A DNA stretch of 64,000 bases from CAZAGD01 sp964484485 (GCA_964484485.1 CAZAGD010000231.1:1-64000); one strand, 5' to 3'; positions 1 to 9,133 are shown, counted from the first letter of the stretch. Numbers and translations: made by a program. Notes: generated from the letters alone by a model not told the origin.

Positions 1-60
1 GTAAATGGATGAGTTCTTTCCTTTTGCGGGGTGGAAAACATCTTTTAAGAAGAAAATTCA

Positions 61-93
61 AAAAATGGGGGGACTCTTTTTAAGAGTCCCCCC
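61..93 (-). terminator. Terminator of dnaK
   Basis: A 12-bp perfect stem (67-78 with 82-93, loop TTT) lies just past the dnaK stop. Read on the minus strand it is followed by a T-run (ATTTTTTG). This is the layout of an intrinsic terminator and it ends the heat-shock cluster. Confidence 0.85.
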
Positions 94-98
94 TTGAT

Positions 99-1991
99 TT
101 ATTTCTTCTCTTCAAATTCCGCATCTACTACATCTTCTTCAGGCCGGCCTCCCTTTGTTCCTCCTGAGGCTGCTTCTCCTTTTTGTTTACTCGAGGCCTG
201 GCGGTACATAATCTCTGCTAAATGATGGGAAGCTTTGGTCAAAAGATCCATTTTTTCCCGAATTCGGTTCATATCACCACTGGCAATAGCATCCTTGGTC
301 TCTTTTATCGCCGTCTCGATGGCATTAACTTCGCTAATCGGGATCTTATCTCGGTGTTCATTCAAAGTTTTCTCTGTGGTGTAAACTAAAGCGTCGGCCT
401 GGTTACGCAATTCCACTTCTTGTCTCCGCCGCCTATCTTCTTCCGCATGAGCTTCAGCTTCTTTAACCATCCGCTCCACTTCTTCCTTACTCAAACCACT
501 CGAAGCAGTAATAGTTATGGCTTGCTGTTTGCCCGTAGCCAAATCCTTAGCGGAAACGTGCAAAATACCATTCGCATCTATGTCGAAGGTTACTTCAATC
601 TGAGGCACTCCTCGGGGCGCTGGCGGAATACCGACCAAATGGAATCTACCTAAGGTTCTATTATCCCGGGCCATCTCCCTTTCACCCTGCAGCACATGGA
701 TTTCCACACTAGTCTGATTATCAGCAGCAGTCGAGAAAATTTCACTTTTCTTAGTCGGGATAGTGGTATTCCGCTCGATAAGACGCGTCATAACACCCCC
801 CAAGGTTTCAATCCCCAGGGAAAGAGGAGTAACATCTAAAAGAAGGACATCTTTCACTTCTCCGGCTAATACTCCGGCCTGGACAGCAGCGCCCAAAGCG
901 ACGACTTCATCTGGATTTACGCCTTTGTGCGGTTCTTTCCCAAAGAATTGGCGCACCATTTCTTGCACTTTCGGAATGCGCGTAGACCCCCCGACTAAAA
1001 CTACCTCATCAATTTGACTGGGTTTCAAACCCGCATCCTCTAAAGCTTGGCGGCATGGAGGTATGCTCTTTTCTAAAATATCCATGACCATTGATTCAAA
1101 TTTGGCTCTGGTTAGCTTGTAATTTAAATGTTTCGGACCAGAAGCATCGGCCGTGATAAAAGGTAAGGAGATCTCCGTCTCCATAGTCGAAGAAAGTTCT
1201 ATTTTAGCCTTTTCCGCGGCTTCCCTTAATCTTTGCAAGGCCATTAAATCTTTGCTTAGATCTATTCCTTGGTCTTTTTTAAATTCGGCAATTAACCATT
1301 CCATTATCCTTTGGTCGATGTTGTCTCCGCCCAAATGGGTATCCCCATTAGTGGCTTTGACTTCCACCACATTATCGCCTACTTCCAAGATAGAGATGTC
1401 AAAAGTTCCCCCTCCAAAATCATAAACAGCAATGGTTTCATCTTTCTTTTTATCCAAACCATAAGCCAACGCGGCTGCTGTAGGTTCATTTATTATCCGG
1501 CGCACATTCAAGCCGGCAATAGTTCCCGCATCTTTAGTAGCCTGGCGTTGACTGTCGTTAAAGTAAGCCGGAACAGTAATCACCGCATCAGTTATCTTTT
1601 CTCCAAGGTATTCTTCCGCCGACTTTTTCAGCTTTTGTAAGATCATAGCGGAAATCTCGGGCGGGGAATATTCTTTGTCCTTTACTCTAACCCGTACTCC
1701 ACCACTAGCGTCCCTGACTACCTTGTAAGGAACCATCTTCATTTCTTCCGTGACTTCTTCATAGCGCCGTCCCATGAACCTTTTTATGGAATATATAGTG
1801 TTCTCGGGATTAGTAATCGCCTGTCTTTTGGCTATTTGCCCAACCAGACGATTCCCGTCTTTAGTAAACGCCACCACCGAAGGAGTAAGCCGACTCCCTT
1901 CTTCGTTAATAATTACTTTCGGATCTCCTCCTTCCATTATGGCCACTACTGAATTAGTTGTCCCCAAATCAATGCCAATAATTTTACTCAT
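99..1991 (-). CDS. dnaK: Chaperone DnaK (Hsp70)
   Basis: Hsp70 chaperone, 630 residues, full length. It folds and refolds cytoplasmic proteins through ATP cycles with DnaJ and GrpE. The actin-like ATPase domain opens with the phosphate loop IGIDLGTTNS (residues 5-14) and later carries VYDFGGGTFD. The hydrophobic linker DVLLLDVTPLSLG near residue 385 leads into the substrate-binding domain, and the tail ends in the usual acidic DAEFEEK form. The ATG is preceded by GGAGG, and a sigma-70-like promoter lies upstream. It is the last gene of a heat-shock cluster (htrA, rpoH, hsp20, clpB, dnaK). Neither dnaJ nor grpE is in the window, so the co-chaperones must be encoded elsewhere. Confidence 0.98.
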   Translation of the reverse strand: MSKIIGIDLGTTNSVVAIMEGGDPKVIINEEGSRLTPSVVAFTKDGNRLVGQIAKRQAITNPENTIYSIKRFMGRRYEEVTEEMKMVPYKVVRDASGGVRVRVKDKEYSPPEISAMILQKLKKSAEEYLGEKITDAVITVPAYFNDSQRQATKDAGTIAGLNVRRIINEPTAAALAYGLDKKKDETIAVYDFGGGTFDISILEVGDNVVEVKATNGDTHLGGDNIDQRIMEWLIAEFKKDQGIDLSKDLMALQRLREAAEKAKIELSSTMETEISLPFITADASGPKHLNYKLTRAKFESMVMDILEKSIPPCRQALEDAGLKPSQIDEVVLVGGSTRIPKVQEMVRQFFGKEPHKGVNPDEVVALGAAVQAGVLAGEVKDVLLLDVTPLSLGIETLGGVMTRLIERNTTIPTKKSEIFSTAADNQTSVEIHVLQGEREMARDNRTLGRFHLVGIPPAPRGVPQIEVTFDIDANGILHVSAKDLATGKQQAITITASSGLSKEEVERMVKEAEAHAEEDRRRRQEVELRNQADALVYTTEKTLNEHRDKIPISEVNAIETAIKETKDAIASGDMNRIREKMDLLTKASHHLAEIMYRQASSKQKGEAASGGTKGGRPEEDVVDAEFEEKK

Positions 1992-2053
1992 TTTAAATCC
2001 TCCATGTTTTAAACAATTCCTTATTCCTTAATATTTTGAACAATCCTTTCAAA

Positions 2054-2082
2054 AAACTAATCATTTTTAGTATTTTTGTCAA
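2054..2082 (-). promoter_or_regulatory. Promoter of dnaK
   Basis: Minus-strand TTGACA (2077-2082), 17-bp spacer, TAGTTT (2054-2059), about 60 bp ahead of the dnaK ATG. The -35 sits in CTTGACA, which also resembles the CTTGAA of sigma-32 promoters, but no good CCCCAT-type -10 was seen. It implies dnaK can be transcribed apart from clpB. Confidence 0.5.
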
Positions 2083-2140
2083 GCAAATGAAAGAAAATCT
2101 TTAAAATTTTCTTAGCCAATTTCGTTAGACCTTATCCGCT

Positions 2141-4780
2141 TCAAGCATGTGCTTCCACTCCTGTTTCTTCCGGGCGGGGTAGTCTTCTGGAGAAAGTCAA
2201 ATTTTTCTTGGCATCCACGTCCACTTCGATTAAGTCGCCCTCTTTAAATTCCCCATTAAGAATTTTTAAAGCCAAAGGATCTTGAATTAATCTTTGGATA
2301 GCTCTCTTCAAGGGCCGGGCACCATAAACCGGATCAAACCCCTCTTGGGCTAGAACTTCCTTGGCCTTCTCCGAAAGATGAAGAGTGATTTTCTTCTCCC
2401 TTAGTCTTCGGCGTAAATTCCGCAATTGGATCTCTACAATATCTTTAATATCTTCTTTGGTGAGGGCATGGAAGATAACGATATCATCTATTCTATTGAG
2501 AAATTCAGGTTTAAAGTGCGCCCGCAGTGCTTCCAGTACGCGGCGCCGCATCTCTTCGTAATCACGCGCTCCCAGATCTTGGATCCATTGGCTGCCAATA
2601 TTAGAAGTCATGATAAGGACAGTGTTTTTAAAGTCCACTGTCCTGCCCTTACCGTCGGTTAGCCGACCATCATCCAAGATTTGCAGCAGTATATTGAACA
2701 CCTCGGGATGAGCTTTCTCCACTTCATCAAAAAGCACCACCGCATAAGGCCGACGCCGCACTGCTTCTGTTAAATAACCCCCTTCTTCATAACCCACGTA
2801 GCCTGGCGGTGCTCCAATTAATCTGGAAACGGAGTGCTTCTCCATAAATTCGGACATATCGATGCGCACCATTGCTTGTTCATCATCGAACAGAAATTCA
2901 GCTAAAGCCCGGGCTAATTCTGTTTTTCCCACTCCTGTGGGGCCTAGGAATATAAATGAACCAATAGGCCGGTTGGGATCTTGCAGGTCGGCTCGCGCCC
3001 GCCGGACAGCATTGGCCACTAAACGAATGGCTTCATCCTGCCCGACTACCCGCTTCTTTAATCTTTCTTCCATTTTTAATAACTTTTCAATTTCTCCTTC
3101 CATCATTTTGGCCACGGGAATTCCTGTCCATTTGGCCACTACTTCCGCCACATCCTCGGCTTCTACTTCCTCTTTGAGCATCTTTTTATCTTTTTGTAAA
3201 CTGGCCAGCAACAGATTCTCCTTTTCTAACTCCCGCTGCAGTTCCAATAGCCGGCCATAACGAATCTCCGCCACCTTGCCCAAATTTCCTTCTCGCTCAG
3301 CTTGTTGCTCCTCCCTTTTTGCCTCTTCTATCTGACTTTTCAAAGATTGGATTTTTTGGATGGACTCTTTTTCTTTTTGCCAATGCCCTTTCATTTCGCT
3401 AACTTGGGTGCGCAATTCAGCTAATTCTTTTTCTATTTTTTCTAACCGCTCTTGGGAAGCTTTATCTTTTTCTTTGAGCAAAGCTTGCCTCTCGATCTCC
3501 AATTGCGTAATGCGCCTTTCCACTTCGTCAATTTCCATGGGCATACTATCGATCTCCATCCGTAAGCGCGAGGCCGCTTCGTCGATCAAATCAATGGCTT
3601 TATCGGGCAAGAAGCGGTCAGAAATATAGCGGTGCGAAAGAGTCGCCGCGGCCACAATAGCCGCGTCCTGAATCCGCACTCCATGATGCACTTCATAACG
3701 TTCTTTTAATCCTCTTAAAATAGCAATCGTATCTTCCACCGTTGGCTCACTCACCATGACCGGCTGGAATCGTCTCTCTAAGGCAGCGTCTTTTTCAATA
3801 TGCTTTCGATATTCATTGATCGTCGTCGCTCCGATGCAGCGCAACTCTCCCCTAGCCAAGGCTGGCTTAAGCATGTTAGAAGCATCCATAGCCCCCTCCG
3901 CAGCTCCGGCCCCCACTAAGGTGTGCAGTTCGTCAATAAAAAGGATGATCTCGCCTTGTGCTTCGGTAATCTCCTTGAGAAGCGCTTTCAGCCGGTCTTC
4001 AAATTCTCCTCGATATTTTGTCCCCGCGATAAGCGCACCCAAATCTAAAGCGACCAGTCTTTTATTCTTTAGGGTCTCCGGTACATCACCGCTCACGATC
4101 CGTTGGGCCAATCCCTCGACAATGGCTGTTTTTCCCACTCCTGGTTCGCCAATCAGAACTGGGTTATTTTTAGTCCGCCTTGATAGAACTTGCATTACCC
4201 TTCTAATTTCATCATCTCGGCCAATCACTGGATCCAATTTGCCTTTGCGGGCTAAATCAGTCAAATCGCGGGTATATCTACTAAGGGCCTGGTATTTTTC
4301 TTCCGGGTTTTGATCAGTCACTCTTTGCGACCCCCGGATGGTAGCTAAAACTCTGTAGATCTCATTTTTGCTTATTCCTTGATTAGCTAAAATACGCGCG
4401 CCCGATCCCTCCTGATCCTCAGTCATGGCTAACAGCAAATGTTCGGTACTTACGTAAGAGTCCTTTAAATGTTCAGCTTCTAAAAAGGATTTATCCAATA
4501 TTTTTTTTAGTCGGGGAGATATGTATACCTGCCCGCTATCAACGCCATAAACTTTAGGAATCTTCTTTAAAGCTTCCTCCAATTGCGTAAGCGTAGCGGG
4601 AATGGAAACGCCTATTTTTTGAAATATTTGGGGAACCACTCCATCATTTTGCTGTAGCAAAGCAATTAATAAATGTTCCGGTTCAATTTGTTGGTGCTCA
4701 TGCTTCTCGGCTATCCCTTGGGCTTCTTGCAGGGCTTCTTGGGCTTTTATCGTAAACTTATCTAACCGCATTTTCCTCAT
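2141..4780 (-). CDS. clpB: ATP-dependent disaggregase ClpB
   Basis: Hsp100 disaggregase, 879 residues, the usual length. It threads aggregated proteins through a hexameric pore and hands them to DnaK, encoded next door. The N-terminal Clp repeats occupy residues 1-150. AAA-1 has Walker A GEPGVGKT at 211-218 and Walker B with ILFIDELHT. A long charged middle coiled coil (about 410-530), specific to ClpB and absent from ClpA/ClpC, follows. AAA-2 has GPTGVGKT near 612 and VVLFDEVEKAH, then the ClpB D2-small domain. It lies 87 bp downstream of hsp20 past a strong hairpin, so it may have its own promoter or rely on readthrough. Confidence 0.98.
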   Translation of the reverse strand: MRKMRLDKFTIKAQEALQEAQGIAEKHEHQQIEPEHLLIALLQQNDGVVPQIFQKIGVSIPATLTQLEEALKKIPKVYGVDSGQVYISPRLKKILDKSFLEAEHLKDSYVSTEHLLLAMTEDQEGSGARILANQGISKNEIYRVLATIRGSQRVTDQNPEEKYQALSRYTRDLTDLARKGKLDPVIGRDDEIRRVMQVLSRRTKNNPVLIGEPGVGKTAIVEGLAQRIVSGDVPETLKNKRLVALDLGALIAGTKYRGEFEDRLKALLKEITEAQGEIILFIDELHTLVGAGAAEGAMDASNMLKPALARGELRCIGATTINEYRKHIEKDAALERRFQPVMVSEPTVEDTIAILRGLKERYEVHHGVRIQDAAIVAAATLSHRYISDRFLPDKAIDLIDEAASRLRMEIDSMPMEIDEVERRITQLEIERQALLKEKDKASQERLEKIEKELAELRTQVSEMKGHWQKEKESIQKIQSLKSQIEEAKREEQQAEREGNLGKVAEIRYGRLLELQRELEKENLLLASLQKDKKMLKEEVEAEDVAEVVAKWTGIPVAKMMEGEIEKLLKMEERLKKRVVGQDEAIRLVANAVRRARADLQDPNRPIGSFIFLGPTGVGKTELARALAEFLFDDEQAMVRIDMSEFMEKHSVSRLIGAPPGYVGYEEGGYLTEAVRRRPYAVVLFDEVEKAHPEVFNILLQILDDGRLTDGKGRTVDFKNTVLIMTSNIGSQWIQDLGARDYEEMRRRVLEALRAHFKPEFLNRIDDIVIFHALTKEDIKDIVEIQLRNLRRRLREKKITLHLSEKAKEVLAQEGFDPVYGARPLKRAIQRLIQDPLALKILNGEFKEGDLIEVDVDAKKNLTFSRRLPRPEETGVEAHA

Positions 4781-4832
4781 CTCCTTCCCCTCTATGGGGT
4801 AAAAAATTTATATTAATTTCTCCTTAAAAATT

Positions 4833-4854
4833 AAGGGGGGCCAAGGCCCCCCTT
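4833..4854. terminator. Hairpin between hsp20 and clpB
   Basis: A perfect 10-bp stem AAGGGGGGCC / GGCCCCCCTT with loop AA. On the minus strand it follows the hsp20 stop and precedes TTAATTTTT, so it should end or attenuate hsp20 transcription before clpB. On the plus strand it is followed by TTTTT, but no plus-strand gene reads into it. Confidence 0.7.
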
Positions 4855-4867
4855 TTTCTAGCACCCA

Positions 4868-5317
4868 TCAGCTCACTTCAACTTTAATTTGTTTGGGCTT
4901 AGCTTCCTCTACTTTCGGCAGAGTTATCTTTAAAACCCCATCTCTGAATTGGGCTTTCACTTTTTCTTGGGCCACAGTTCCGGGAAGAGTAAAAGCCCTT
5001 TGGAAGGTTCCGTAAGCACGTTCCACACGATGATAATTTTCTTCTTTAACTTCCCGGGCAAATTTTTTCTCACCTTTTAAGGTCAAGGTATTATCTTTTA
5101 CTTCCACCGATATATCTTCTGGAGCCACTCCCGGAAGTTCAGCATTGAGGACAATAGCTTCATTCGTTTCGTAGATATCCACGGCCGGAACCCAAGAACC
5201 TTGGACGATTTCTTCCTCCCGGAAAGGGCTTTGGGTACGGATATCAGAAAACAACCTATTCATCCTTTCTTGCAAAGCAGCAATTTCCCGAAAAGGATCC
5301 CAACGAATTAACGCCAT
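4868..5317 (-). CDS. Small heat-shock protein Hsp20
   Basis: Alpha-crystallin-type holdase, 149 residues, typical size. It binds unfolding proteins and passes them to ClpB/DnaK. The N-terminus MALIRWDPFREIAALQERMN is the class hallmark. The crystallin domain runs from about residue 42 (WVPAVDIYE) to 140, with ELPGVAPEDI and GTFQRAFTLP, and carries the conserved VLKITLPK near the end. It sits 42 bp downstream of rpoH, within the heat-shock cluster, and is followed by a strong hairpin. Confidence 0.96.
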   Translation of the reverse strand: MALIRWDPFREIAALQERMNRLFSDIRTQSPFREEEIVQGSWVPAVDIYETNEAIVLNAELPGVAPEDISVEVKDNTLTLKGEKKFAREVKEENYHRVERAYGTFQRAFTLPGTVAQEKVKAQFRDGVLKITLPKVEEAKPKQIKVEVS

Positions 5318-5358
5318 CTTTTATCCCCTCCTTTCTGAATTTTACTCACACTCAAAAA

Positions 5359-6393
5359 CTAAGCATTGGGCTCTCTCTTGTCAACCCCCATTTCGTTCTT
5401 CTTTTGTTTTTTAGATAATTTTTGTTCCTTGCTCCGGGCGTTTTTTTTAAATTGAAAATGCATCTCCTCCAAATCGGGAAATTTTTCTTTTAAAAATATC
5501 TTTAATTTTTCTAAAACTCTTTTTTCTATTTGGCGAGCTCTTTCCCGCGAGATATGTAACTCATCTCCTGCGGCTTGCAGAGTGAGCGGATTTTCAGCCA
5601 ATAGTCTATGCTGCAAAATAAAAGCTTCTTTATTCTTTAAAGTCTGGCTAAATTCGGCAATACGCTGCTCAAATATTTCTTTGAATTGGTTATCCGCTAC
5701 TTTCTCTTCCAAAACTTCGCTATCAGGCAAAATATCGAGATAAGTTTGCTGCGTTTCATCTTCCAGTGGGGCGTTAAGAGATAGATCCCCTCCTTCCAAA
5801 CGCTGATCCATTTCGGCTACTTCTTCCTTACTCACCTCTAATTGCCCGGCTAATAGCTTGGGCCCTGGATTAAAACCCATTGCTTCCAGGCGATTCTTCT
5901 CTTTTTTGAGGCGGAAAAATAACTTCCGTTGCGCCTGGGTCGTCCCCACTTTAACCAGACTCCAGTTATCGATAAGGAATTTGAGAATATAAGCTCTAAT
6001 CCACCAAGAGGCATAGGAAGAAAGTTTTACATCACGATAAGGGTTAAATTTTCTTACGGCTTGGAGCAACCCTAAATTTCCTTCTTGAATTAAATCTAAA
6101 ATATTTGTATAGGCGCGTTGATATTCGAAAGCAATCTTGACGACCAAGCGCAAATTAGAGACGATCAAACGGTAGGCGGCGTACCGATCCTTTTCTTCAT
6201 ACCACTTCTTCGCCAACTCAAATTCCTCCTCGCGGGAAAGGAGAGGAAACTTGCGAATTTCCACTAGGTATTTTTTTAAAGGGTCGAAGACCTCCAGCGC
6301 CGTAGATTCCTGGTCTTCCAAATCCATTTCCGGAAGAGGAGAGAAATCTTCACTCCATTGCGTATGGGAAGAATCCCTTTCTTCTGTGTTCAT
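5359..6393 (-). CDS. rpoH: RNA polymerase sigma-32-type factor
   Basis: Alternative sigma factor, 344 residues. Region 2 has the core-binding motif DLIQEGNLGLLQAVRKFNP, followed by SSYASWWIRAYI. The RpoH-box-like stretch QRKLFFRLKKEK, typical of sigma-32 and absent from housekeeping sigma-70, follows. Region 4 ends with the helix-turn-helix SRERARQIEKRVLEKL. A Lys-rich tail of about 35 residues extends past region 4. Its ATG overlaps the htrA stop (ATGA), so the two are probably translationally coupled. Hsp20, clpB and dnaK, likely targets, follow directly. The assignment to sigma-32 rather than another group 3 factor is strong but made by eye. Confidence 0.93.
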   Translation of the reverse strand: MNTEERDSSHTQWSEDFSPLPEMDLEDQESTALEVFDPLKKYLVEIRKFPLLSREEEFELAKKWYEEKDRYAAYRLIVSNLRLVVKIAFEYQRAYTNILDLIQEGNLGLLQAVRKFNPYRDVKLSSYASWWIRAYILKFLIDNWSLVKVGTTQAQRKLFFRLKKEKNRLEAMGFNPGPKLLAGQLEVSKEEVAEMDQRLEGGDLSLNAPLEDETQQTYLDILPDSEVLEEKVADNQFKEIFEQRIAEFSQTLKNKEAFILQHRLLAENPLTLQAAGDELHISRERARQIEKRVLEKLKIFLKEKFPDLEEMHFQFKKNARSKEQKLSKKQKKNEMGVDKREPNA

Positions 6394-7820
6394 TCGGCCA
6401 CCACGGTGAGATAGCCGATATCCCCAGTTCGGCCATCCCGCAACAATAATAAAACTTCTTCCCCAGGCTGAATCTGTGCTAAGAGGCGCAGATAATCGGA
6501 CAATCCCCGGATAGGTTGATTCTTCATTTGGTAAATAATATCCCCTGGCTCTATTCCTGCTCGTCCCGCTGGACCTTGGGGATCTACTTTAGTAACTAAT
6601 ACGCCTTCCCGCTTATCTAAACGCTTCCTTCTTGCTTCCATAATGGATATTTCTTTAACTTCCATCCCCAATTTCTTTCTAACTTCTGTCTCTTCGGCAG
6701 CCACCTTAAGCGAAGATGGTTTATAAGCAGAGACTTCGGCTTGGACAATCATCTTCTTCCCCTGGCGCCAAAGGCCGATCTCCACCTTCTTCCCTGGTTT
6801 GGTGGTGGCCACGCGGTTTCTAAAATCATTAGCGCTTTCTATCGGCCATCCATCCCAGCTAATAATGACGTCTCCGGTCATGATACCGGCCTTTTCTGCG
6901 GGGGAGTTTTTAAAAACGCTATTAACAAAAGCGCCCTTATGCACCTGCAAATTCATCTTCTTCGCTAAGGCAGGCGTTATCTCTTGCACGGTCAACCCCA
7001 ACCAACCGCGATTCACCTTGCCGGTTTTAATCAAATCTTCCGTAATCGCTTTGGCGATATTGCTGGGAATGGCGAAACCGATCCCCTCGAATCCTCCTGA
7101 TTCAGAAATAATAGCTGTATTGACGCCGATTACTTCGCCCAGCAAGTTTAAAAGTGGTCCCCCACTGTTTCCCGGGTTGATAGCTGCATCAGTTTGTATA
7201 TAATCTTGGTAGCTGGTAGGATCTAAGATCCCAGTCCGATGTTTAGCACTAATGATGCCGGCAGTTACTGTCTGCTCTAGGCCGCGGGGATTTCCTATAG
7301 CCACTACCCACTCGCCAACCCGCAATTTGTCAGAATTACCAAAACTTAAATAAGGAATATTGGCCGGAGGCTTAATTTTAATTACGGCCAAATCAGTTTT
7401 GGGGTCTGTGCCAATGATTTTGGCAGGGAATTCTTCTCCAGAAGCCATTTTTACGATAATTTTTGTCGCGCCACTAACTACGTGGTTGTTAGTTACTATA
7501 TGCCCTTCTTTATCAACAATCATTCCTGTCCCAATGCCCCGGAGCTCCTTTTTATAACTGCGCGGCCCTTGGGGTAAGCCAAAAAAATAACGGAAAAAGG
7601 GATCGCCTTCAAAGGGGAATACGGGTACCGGAACTTCTACCCGCTGGATTACTTCAATGTGCACAACAGCCGGCATGGCTTTCTGAGCTACATCAGCTAT
7701 AGCGGTGGTCAAATCTAAAGCAACTGCCTTTGGTGGTTCTTCCCCAATTCCTGCCTGAATAAATATGCTTTCAAAGCATATTAAAAAAATTAAGGCTACC
7801 CTCAAAAAATTAGGCGAAAT
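6390..7820 (-). CDS. Periplasmic serine protease HtrA/DegP-like
   Basis: Envelope protease of the DegP/DegQ family, a trypsin-like domain with two PDZ domains. Counting from TTG at 7805 (471 residues), the triad is His108 (TNNHVV), Asp138 (KTDLAVI) and Ser214 (GNSGGP). PDZ1 starts near 260 and PDZ2 near 380. A hydrophobic N-terminal segment suggests Sec export. Start choice is odd: TTG 7805 is more than 20 nt from any ribosome site, whereas AGGAGG (7829-7834) sits 5 and 8 nt before in-frame ATT codons at 7823 and 7820, and a TAA at 7836-7838 blocks anything further upstream. I place the start at ATT 7820, which adds IISPN before the Leu-Arg and hydrophobic core; TTG 7805 remains the conventional alternative. 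First gene of the heat-shock cluster. Confidence 0.93.
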   Translation of the reverse strand: MSPNFLRVALIFLICFESIFIQAGIGEEPPKAVALDLTTAIADVAQKAMPAVVHIEVIQRVEVPVPVFPFEGDPFFRYFFGLPQGPRSYKKELRGIGTGMIVDKEGHIVTNNHVVSGATKIIVKMASGEEFPAKIIGTDPKTDLAVIKIKPPANIPYLSFGNSDKLRVGEWVVAIGNPRGLEQTVTAGIISAKHRTGILDPTSYQDYIQTDAAINPGNSGGPLLNLLGEVIGVNTAIISESGGFEGIGFAIPSNIAKAITEDLIKTGKVNRGWLGLTVQEITPALAKKMNLQVHKGAFVNSVFKNSPAEKAGIMTGDVIISWDGWPIESANDFRNRVATTKPGKKVEIGLWRQGKKMIVQAEVSAYKPSSLKVAAEETEVRKKLGMEVKEISIMEARRKRLDKREGVLVTKVDPQGPAGRAGIEPGDIIYQMKNQPIRGLSDYLRLLAQIQPGEEVLLLLRDGRTGDIGYLTVVAE

Positions 7821-7823
7821 AAT

Positions 7824-8131
7824 TATTTCCTCCTCTTAATTCTATATAAATTTAAAAATTCTTCTTCATGAACAGGAATTAAACTATTTAAAATGTTAAC
7901 CTTTTAATTGGCCAAAGTCAATCATACCCATTTCGGACTGTCGATCAGTTTTGTTTTAATGACTTTAAAATGATTTATCAATGCTGGCTCAGATTCAAAT
8001 TTAAAAATGATCGAGCCCACGCCCATTTGTGACTGTTTAAAATTTTTAATTTTTCGCCAACATGGTCTGAGGAGAAAGAGGAATATTAATAAGCCCCAAA
8101 TATTCCTCCTCCTGCCGGTTTTATTTTTAAT
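7824..8131. other. Gap between htrA and RraA-like gene
   Basis: About 300 AT-rich bases without a credible gene. They hold the htrA ribosome site and promoter, a repeat-motif copy at 7937-7950 and a weaker TGATCGA-like copy near 8007. Nothing else was recognised. Confidence 0.6.
7893..7921 (-). promoter_or_regulatory. Promoter of the htrA-rpoH cluster
   Basis: Minus-strand TTGACT (7916-7921), 17-bp spacer, TAACAT (7893-7898), about 70 bp ahead of the htrA start. A copy of the recurrent motif (ACTGATCGACAGT on the minus strand, 7937-7950) lies just upstream of the -35. Confidence 0.45.
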
Positions 8132-8833
8132 CTATTTAGCCGTTGGCCAGGTAGGTCGAGGCGACATGTATAATTCTTGGAGGCCGGCCATGGTAAATTT
8201 GTCTGATTTGCAAAAATTAATAACTTTTCTTTCCCAGTCTTCGATTAATTGGGCGGCTTGCGGAACATCTTTAGCTATTGTTAAAGGGATGGAGATCACC
8301 CCGTGTTTATCACCCATGATTAAGTCTCCCGGTTTCACTAAAAGGCCGCCCACTTTCACAGGTATGCCTACATCAACAAGATGCACATACGCATGGGAGA
8401 CAGATATGCAACTGGCAAAAAAATGAAAACCTAATTCTTTAACTTCATCTAAATCTCTTACGGAACCATCTGTAACCGCGCCCACACAACCCAAGGCCCG
8501 ATGAATATTGGCATTTACTTCCCCCCAGAATGATCCGACTACAGGACGATCAAGATCGTGAATGACCGCTACTCGAGGGGCGGGTATTTTCTGAATCTCC
8601 TCCCACCATTGCTGTGGCTGGATTCGCCGACCTTCTGGCGATTCGGCACTGATGACGGCCGTAACGGCATAGCCAATCATCGGCCCTAGGTCAGAAAAAA
8701 GACATTTAATTTCCGGAAGCATGAACCCTTCGTTTCGGGGACGAACATTGAAAAGCTCAATGGCATTCGCTACGGCACAGGTCGACCAACGGCGGAGAGC
8801 TTCTATTTCTTCTTTTTTTAAATAGGAGCTCAT
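8132..8833 (-). CDS. RraA-family protein (aldolase/demethylmenaquinone methyltransferase-like)
   Basis: 233 residues covering the whole RraA fold. Members include RNase E inhibitor RraA and metal-dependent 4-hydroxy-4-methyl-2-oxoglutarate or oxaloacetate-cleaving aldolases. The signature is visible: GEVNANIHRALGCVGAVTDG followed by SVRD, giving the Gly plus Arg-Asp that bind substrate and metal, and later GGLLVKPGDLIMGDKHGVI, which is the fold's conserved strand. A conserved Arg-Asp favours an aldolase-type enzyme over a pure RNase E regulator, but the substrate is unknown. AGGAGG lies 7 nt before the ATG. No operon partner is adjacent. A longer paralog lies at 34043-34936. Confidence 0.88.
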   Translation of the reverse strand: MSSYLKKEEIEALRRWSTCAVANAIELFNVRPRNEGFMLPEIKCLFSDLGPMIGYAVTAVISAESPEGRRIQPQQWWEEIQKIPAPRVAVIHDLDRPVVGSFWGEVNANIHRALGCVGAVTDGSVRDLDEVKELGFHFFASCISVSHAYVHLVDVGIPVKVGGLLVKPGDLIMGDKHGVISIPLTIAKDVPQAAQLIEDWERKVINFCKSDKFTMAGLQELYMSPRPTWPTAK

Positions 8834-8897
8834 TCATGATCCTCCTTTCGATGGTAAAATTTGCCTGACAAGATTTAAACGCATTTTGTCACCCTTT

Positions 8898-9133
8898 ATT
8901 AATCGGGGTAATTAAATATTTACAGTTATCACTCTTACCTTTTCCCGTGTTTGGTCATATCGACTTTTTCCAATGCGACTGGGTCGTAATTTGGCATAAG
9001 AAATGAAACCAAATGCAGCCAGGGACAAGCCCTTGCCCTACGTTTGAGATTTTTTAACTTCTCGTGGGGCAAACCCTTGGGGCTTGCCGGACCATGCATG
9101 AAGATGTAATTTATTTTATGTTCCCATTAATAA
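8898..9133. repeat. 236-bp dispersed repeat, copy A
   Basis: Closely matches 29223-29462 along its whole length, sharing for example ATTAAATATTTACAG, GGGTCGTAAT, ACAAGCCCTTGCCCTACG and GCATGAAGATGT. The middle holds an imperfect inverted repeat built on CAAGCCCTTGCCCTACG, able to form a long hairpin. No open frame is shared. It fills the gap between the RraA-like gene and the next small gene. Confidence 0.85.

Noticed and set aside
8007..8426. 139-residue plus-strand frame antisense to the RraA-like gene
   Set aside because: Most of it is antisense to a clear gene, and its own sequence has no family features.
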